The translations under genes were made by a program, and so were the position numbers. A DNA stretch of 15,250 nt, taken from positions 1-15,250 of the forward strand of contig JAEWVQ010000291.1 in assembly GCA_023459095.1 (NCBI GenBank), written 5' to 3'. This stretch comes from Pseudomonadota bacterium (GTDB taxonomy: Bacteria; Pseudomonadota; Gammaproteobacteria; Burkholderiales; Rhodocyclaceae). Shown in pieces: positions 12,483 to 15,250 of the stretch (position 1 is its first letter; every line of letters starts with the position of its first letter). Under the pieces are notes generated by a model that made no database searches, had not been told where the DNA came from, and saw nothing but the letters and a program-made list of their open reading frames with translations.

Positions 12483-13837
12483 GATGCGTCGGTCGCGTTG
12501 CCGATGCTGTCGCTGCCGTTGGGCTTGCGCTTGCGCCGCCGGCGTTTCTTCGCCGGGGCTTCGCCGGCCGGCGTCTCACGCAGCAGGGCGTCGCGCGCCT
12601 CGTGTCCGGCATGGGCGAAGCGGTCCCACCAGTCGGGTAGCTCCATCGGAATTTCGCCCGATTGCGCACGCAGGCGCAGGAAGTCCCACGCCGCGCGATA
12701 GCGCGGCTGTTCGATCAGGCGGTAGGGCATCTTGCCGGCGCGCTTCTCGAAGCGCGGCTGCAGTGCCCAGATCTCCTTGATGTCGCCGGCGATGCGGCGG
12801 GTGATCGCGAGCTTGCCGGCCTGGGTGTCGAGCACCTCGTCCATGGCCTCGAACAGCGCCGGCTGGGGGTGGGCGCCGCTGCGCTTCTTGACCTCCCAGT
12901 TTGCCAGTACCTCGTGCCACAGCAGGGTGGCGAACAGGAAGCCGGGGGAGACGGGCTTGTCCTGATGCACGCGCTCGTCGGTGTTCTCCAGCGCAAGCTG
13001 GACGAAGCGCTTGCCCAGGGGCTGCTCGAGAATGACGTCGAGCAGGGGCAGCAGGCCGTGGTGCAGGCCTTCCTCGCGCAACTGCTGCAGGCAGCGCAGC
13101 GAGTAGCCGGAGAACAGCAGCTTGAGCATCTCGTCGAAGAGGCGCGCGGCAGGCACGTTCTCCAGCAGTGTCGCCATTTCGCGGATGGGCTGGCGCGCTG
13201 CGGGGTCGATGGTGAGGCCGAGCTTGGCGCCGAGGCGGACCGCGCGCAGCATGCGCACCGGGTCCTCGCGGTAGCGCGTGCGCGGATCGCCGATCATGCG
13301 CAGGGTCTTTTGCTTGAGGTCGGCGACGCCGTGGTGGTAATCGACGATGGTCTCGGTGCCGGGGTCGTAGTACAGCGCGTTGACGGTGAAGTCGCGGCGC
13401 GTGGCGTCCTCTTCCTGGCTGCCATAGACGTTGTCGCGCAGCACCCGGCCGTGTTCGTCGGTTTCCGCCGATTCGGCGTCCTGCAGGGCGCGGAAGGTCG
13501 AGACCTCGATCGTTTCCGGGCCGCTCATCACATGCACGATCTTGAAGCGGCGACCGATGATGCGCGAACGCCGGAACAGCGCGCGCACCTGCTCGGGGGT
13601 CGCGCTGGTGGCGACGTCGTAATCCTTGGGCGGGTGGCCGATCAGCAGGTCGCGCACGGCGCCGCCGACGACATAAGCCTTGTGGCCGTTCTCCTGCAGC
13701 ATCACGCAGACCTTGCGGGCGGCGGGCGACAACTGGTCGCGGCCGATGCCGTGCTGGTCGAGCGGAATCAGGGCAGGTTCGGAGTGGGAGGTGGTCGCAG
13801 CGCGGGTGAACACCCTGCGCAGCAGTTTGCGGATCAT
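12479..13837 (-). CDS. pcnB: Poly(A) polymerase I
   Basis: A 452-residue enzyme that adds 3' poly(A) tails to RNA and so marks it for decay. The class II nucleotidyltransferase head is clear: GGAVRD at 58-63 and the metal-binding DYD at 72-74, then RRIIGRRFKIVHV-type contacts, the RRDFTVNALYYD motif, and the RNA/ATP-binding segment RYREDPVRMLRAVRLGAKLG. Length (E. coli 454-465) and the arginine/lysine-rich tail (KKRRRRKRKP) fit PcnB and not CCA-adding enzyme, whose tail and length differ. The ATG at 13837 is the natural start (MIRKLLRRVF). It leads the minus-strand operon and overlaps folK by GTGA. A TATGAT hexamer on the minus strand (13873-13878) is a plausible -10, with no clear -35. Confidence 0.95.
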   Translation of the reverse strand: MIRKLLRRVFTRAATTSHSEPALIPLDQHGIGRDQLSPAARKVCVMLQENGHKAYVVGGAVRDLLIGHPPKDYDVATSATPEQVRALFRRSRIIGRRFKIVHVMSGPETIEVSTFRALQDAESAETDEHGRVLRDNVYGSQEEDATRRDFTVNALYYDPGTETIVDYHHGVADLKQKTLRMIGDPRTRYREDPVRMLRAVRLGAKLGLTIDPAARQPIREMATLLENVPAARLFDEMLKLLFSGYSLRCLQQLREEGLHHGLLPLLDVILEQPLGKRFVQLALENTDERVHQDKPVSPGFLFATLLWHEVLANWEVKKRSGAHPQPALFEAMDEVLDTQAGKLAITRRIAGDIKEIWALQPRFEKRAGKMPYRLIEQPRYRAAWDFLRLRAQSGEIPMELPDWWDRFAHAGHEARDALLRETPAGEAPAKKRRRRKRKPNGSDSIGNATDAS

Positions 13838-13872
13838 CGGGGAGTCAAATTTTCAGGCGAGTCAAGCGCGCA

Positions 13873-13878
13873 ATCATA
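13873..13878 (-). promoter_or_regulatory. Possible -10 element of the pcnB operon
   Basis: TATGAT, read on the minus strand, matches the -10 consensus at 5 of 6 positions and ends 35 bp before the pcnB ATG. A convincing -35 hexamer is not visible 16-18 bp upstream. It is the best promoter candidate for the pcnB-folK-DUF486-kinase-panBC transcript, in the gap shared with the divergent PEP-CTERM gene. Confidence 0.35.
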
Positions 13879-13967
13879 ACCGATGCACGGCGGCGCGATG
13901 GCGCGGATCGCCGTTGCAAGGGGAAGGTCGTTGAAAGTGTCGGGAATTTTTACATTGCGGCGGGGCG

Positions 13968-14005
13968 TTGAATATCCTCAAAACATAGTAGATGAATAAA
14001 ATCAT
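13968..14005 (+). promoter_or_regulatory. Twin TGA-N6-TCA dyads, candidate activator sites
   Basis: Two 14-bp near-palindromes occur upstream of the sigma-54 promoter: TTGAATATCCTCAA (13968-13981) and ATGAATAAAATCAT (13992-14005). Both read nTGAATAnnnTCAn and their centres are exactly 24 bp apart. Relative to the predicted transcript start (about 14046) the centres are near -71 and -47, within range for an enhancer-binding protein. The binding-site role is inferred; the repeated dyad is directly visible. Confidence 0.45.
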
Positions 14006-14018
14006 GCTCTTGTTGTTG

Positions 14019-14035
14019 TTGGTATGGGTTTTGCT
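14019..14035 (+). promoter_or_regulatory. Sigma-54 (RpoN) -24/-12 promoter of the PEP-CTERM gene
   Basis: TTGGTATGGGTTTTGCT aligns with the RpoN consensus YTGGCACGNNNNTTGCW: the invariant GG is at 14021-14022 and the invariant GC at 14033-14034, with the required 10 bp between them. Only two bases of the -24 block (CAC to TAT) deviate. Transcription should start about 12 bp after the GC, near 14046. No comparable sigma-70 promoter is visible. PEP-CTERM genes are known to be controlled by RpoN with the PrsK/PrsR two-component pair in some betaproteobacteria. Confidence 0.7.
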
Positions 14036-14123
14036 TAGTTTCTGAGGATTTTTTTCTATGCAAAAAAGGATGGCTGGCTGCGCGGGCAGCTCATCCGCCC
14101 CCAACACATTCCGGGCCTCACCA

Positions 14124-14780
14124 ATGACCAAATTGAAGAAAATTGCCGCCCTGAGCGCGCTTGCTGCGAGTGTTTCGGCCAATGCGGGCGTGATCAGCTT
14201 CGAGTACGACCGTGTGCTCGAAACCACGGAGATCAACCAGTCGTTCTCGCTCGCCAAGTTCGATTCCTCGCTCGGCACCCTGACCTCGGTGAGCATCGAG
14301 CTGTTTGGCGAAGTCAATAGCTCGGGCTCGTTGACCAATACCGCCTCGCAGCGCCAGAACTTCGGCTACAGCGCGTCGACCTTCCTGATGTTCTCCGGGC
14401 CGCTCGAGGACCTGCTGAATTTCGACATGTACAACGTGCCGTTCCCGACCTCGCTTGCGTCGGGGGCCTCGTTGACGCTGACGCCCTTCAGCCAGACCTT
14501 GAGCCTGACCGATTTCATCACCTCACCCGCGGCGCTGAGCGCCTTCGTCGGCAGTGCCGGCGAGGTCCTCAGCTTCGGTTGCGAGAGCATCAACTCGAGT
14601 TCCTTCACCGGTGGCGGCGGCAACATCCAGACGATGCTCACCACCACTGCGGGCTGCGGCGCCCGCCTGGTCTACACCTACGACGAGGCGCCGCCGCCCC
14701 TGGTTGTGCCCGAGCCCGGCAGTCTCGCGCTGCTCGGTCTGGGGTTGCTGGGGGTGGGGGTGTTGCGCCGCCGCAAGTAA
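14124..14780 (+). CDS. PEP-CTERM sorting-domain exported protein
   Basis: A 218-residue protein to be exported by Sec and then processed by an exosortase. The N-terminus is a signal peptide (MTKLKKIAALSALAASVSANA, cleavage after ANA). The C-terminus is a textbook PEP-CTERM signal: VPEPG at 195-199, a hydrophobic helix LALLGLGLLGVGVL at 201-214, and the basic end RRRK. The mature middle is Ser/Thr-rich beta-type sequence with only two cysteines (153 and 178), which could pair; the KFDSSLGTLTSVSIEL segment resembles the choice-of-anchor E type of PEP-CTERM protein, but I am not sure. The likely site is the outer surface or exopolysaccharide matrix. I chose 14124 because the signal peptide begins there; an in-frame ATG at 14058 with GAGGA upstream would add 22 residues. 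No exosortase or other partner gene is in the window. Confidence 0.9.
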   Translation: MTKLKKIAALSALAASVSANAGVISFEYDRVLETTEINQSFSLAKFDSSLGTLTSVSIELFGEVNSSGSLTNTASQRQNFGYSASTFLMFSGPLEDLLNFDMYNVPFPTSLASGASLTLTPFSQTLSLTDFITSPAALSAFVGSAGEVLSFGCESINSSSFTGGGGNIQTMLTTTAGCGARLVYTYDEAPPPLVVPEPGSLALLGLGLLGVGVLRRRK

Positions 14781-14817
14781 ATCCGCAGACGTAGTCCCGA
14801 ACCGGGATTGCAGAAGC

Positions 14818-14854
14818 AAAAGCGCCGGCCGGGAATTCCCGGTCGGCGCTTTTT
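14818..14854. terminator. Bidirectional intrinsic terminator
   Basis: An 18-base arm at 14818-14835 (AAAAGCGCCGGCCGGGAA) is the inverse complement of 14836-14853 except for one G-U pair, giving a long GC stem around the AATT centre. TTTTT follows on the plus strand and the leading AAAA gives TTTT on the minus strand. It can end both the PEP-CTERM gene (38 bp after its stop) and the convergent HAD phosphatase gene (34 bp after its stop). Confidence 0.9.
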
Positions 14855-14887
14855 GTGTCGGTTTTTTTTACACCGGCACCGGTGCTG

Positions 14888-15250
14888 TTAGGCCTCCGCA
14901 CCGCGCAGCGAGATCACCGGCCAGCCTTGAGCCAACGCACGCGCGCGCAAGCTGTCGTCGGGATCGACCGCAACCGGGCGGGTGACGCGTTCGAGCAGCG
15001 GCAGGTCGTTGTGCGAGTCGCTGTAGAACCAGGTCTGATCGAAGCTGCCGAAATACAGGCCGAGGGCTTCGAGCCAGTCCTCCACGCGCTCGATCTTGCC
15101 CTCCTTGAACGATGGCGTGCCCACCGGCTTGCCGGTGAAGCTGCCGTCGGCGCGGCGTCCGGGCACGGTGGCGATGAGGTGGGGAATGCCGAATTCGCGC
15201 GCGATCGGGCCGGTTACGAAGCTGTTGGTGGCGGTGACCACCGCGACCAG
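14888..15250 (-). CDS. HAD-IB family phosphatase (SerB-like), 3' part
   Basis: The frame continues through the right edge, so only the C-terminal 120 residues are seen. They begin LVAVVTATNSFVTGPIA, the HAD motif II region (Thr in VTATN), continue with a Lys-containing FKEGKIERVEDW segment and end with the motif III/IV acidic loop YSDSHNDLPLLE, in which the Asp pair binds magnesium. This matches the HAD-IB phosphatases related to phosphoserine phosphatase SerB; the nucleophile motif DxDxT and the cap lie outside. The substrate is unknown (phosphoserine or another small phosphomonoester). In many betaproteobacteria a gene of this family lies just upstream of pcnB on the same strand, as here except for the intervening PEP-CTERM gene. 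Confidence 0.9.
   Translation of the reverse strand: MVAVVTATNSFVTGPIAREFGIPHLIATVPGRRADGSFTGKPVGTPSFKEGKIERVEDWLEALGLYFGSFDQTWFYSDSHNDLPLLERVTRPVAVDPDDSLRARALAQGWPVISLRGAEA

Noticed and set aside
12479..12560. Lys/Arg-rich end of PcnB considered as a frameshift or separate peptide
   Set aside because: A basic C-terminal tail is normal for poly(A) polymerase I and the frame runs cleanly into the GTGA overlap with folK.
13974..14049. Complementary heptamers ATCCTCA (13974-13980) and TGAGGAT (14043-14049) flanking the sigma-54 promoter
   Set aside because: Seven bases over a 62-bp gap is within chance, and the left half lies upstream of the predicted transcript start, so they could not pair in the mRNA.
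1..15250. CRISPR arrays, insertion sequences, tRNA/rRNA genes, toxin-antitoxin or defence genes
   Set aside because: No regularly spaced repeats, transposase or integrase motifs, RNA gene signatures or paired small toxin-antitoxin frames were seen.

Overview
The window is dense, very GC-rich proteobacterial chromosome. The gene content (a pcnB-folK-deoxynucleoside kinase-panB-panC run, a HAD-IB phosphatase upstream of pcnB, a PEP-CTERM surface protein, a DUF4212 small symporter subunit) points to a betaproteobacterium, most likely Rhodocyclaceae (Thauera/Azoarcus type). That taxonomic call is inference from gene families and composition, not from a marker gene. No tRNA, rRNA, CRISPR array, transposase or phage gene was seen.

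Layout. Positions 1-608: the 3' end of an unrecognised membrane protein gene (+) converges on a small DUF4212 gene (-) that has no large symporter subunit beside it. Positions 656-5690: an EF-G-like GTPase (-) with a changed GTPase centre is divergent from a P2-type cation ATPase (+) whose intramembrane ion site is also changed. Positions 5809-9030: pepN (+) converges on a stand-alone CBS-pair protein (-). Positions 9160-13837: a minus-strand operon, transcribed pcnB, folK, DUF486 membrane protein, deoxynucleoside kinase, panB, panC. FolK makes folate precursor and PanB consumes 5,10-methylene-tetrahydrofolate, so the two vitamin steps are linked; the kinase salvages deoxynucleosides; pcnB is the lead RNA-processing gene. 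Positions 13838-14887: a plus-strand PEP-CTERM gene on its own, in an AT-rich patch. Positions 14888-15250: the 3' part of a HAD-IB phosphatase gene (-).

The most interesting part is the PEP-CTERM unit at 13838-14887. It carries its own near-consensus sigma-54 (-24/-12) promoter, two matching TGA-N6-TCA dyads 24 bp apart upstream of it (candidate enhancer-binding-protein sites), and a strong bidirectional terminator. It sits in opposite orientation between the HAD phosphatase gene and pcnB, which are often neighbours in betaproteobacteria, and looks like a self-contained inserted cassette. Secondary points are the loss of ion-site carboxylates in the P-type ATPase, the missing switch II histidine in the EF-G paralogue, and the orphan DUF4212 gene. 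I did not find a convincing wholly new multi-gene system here.
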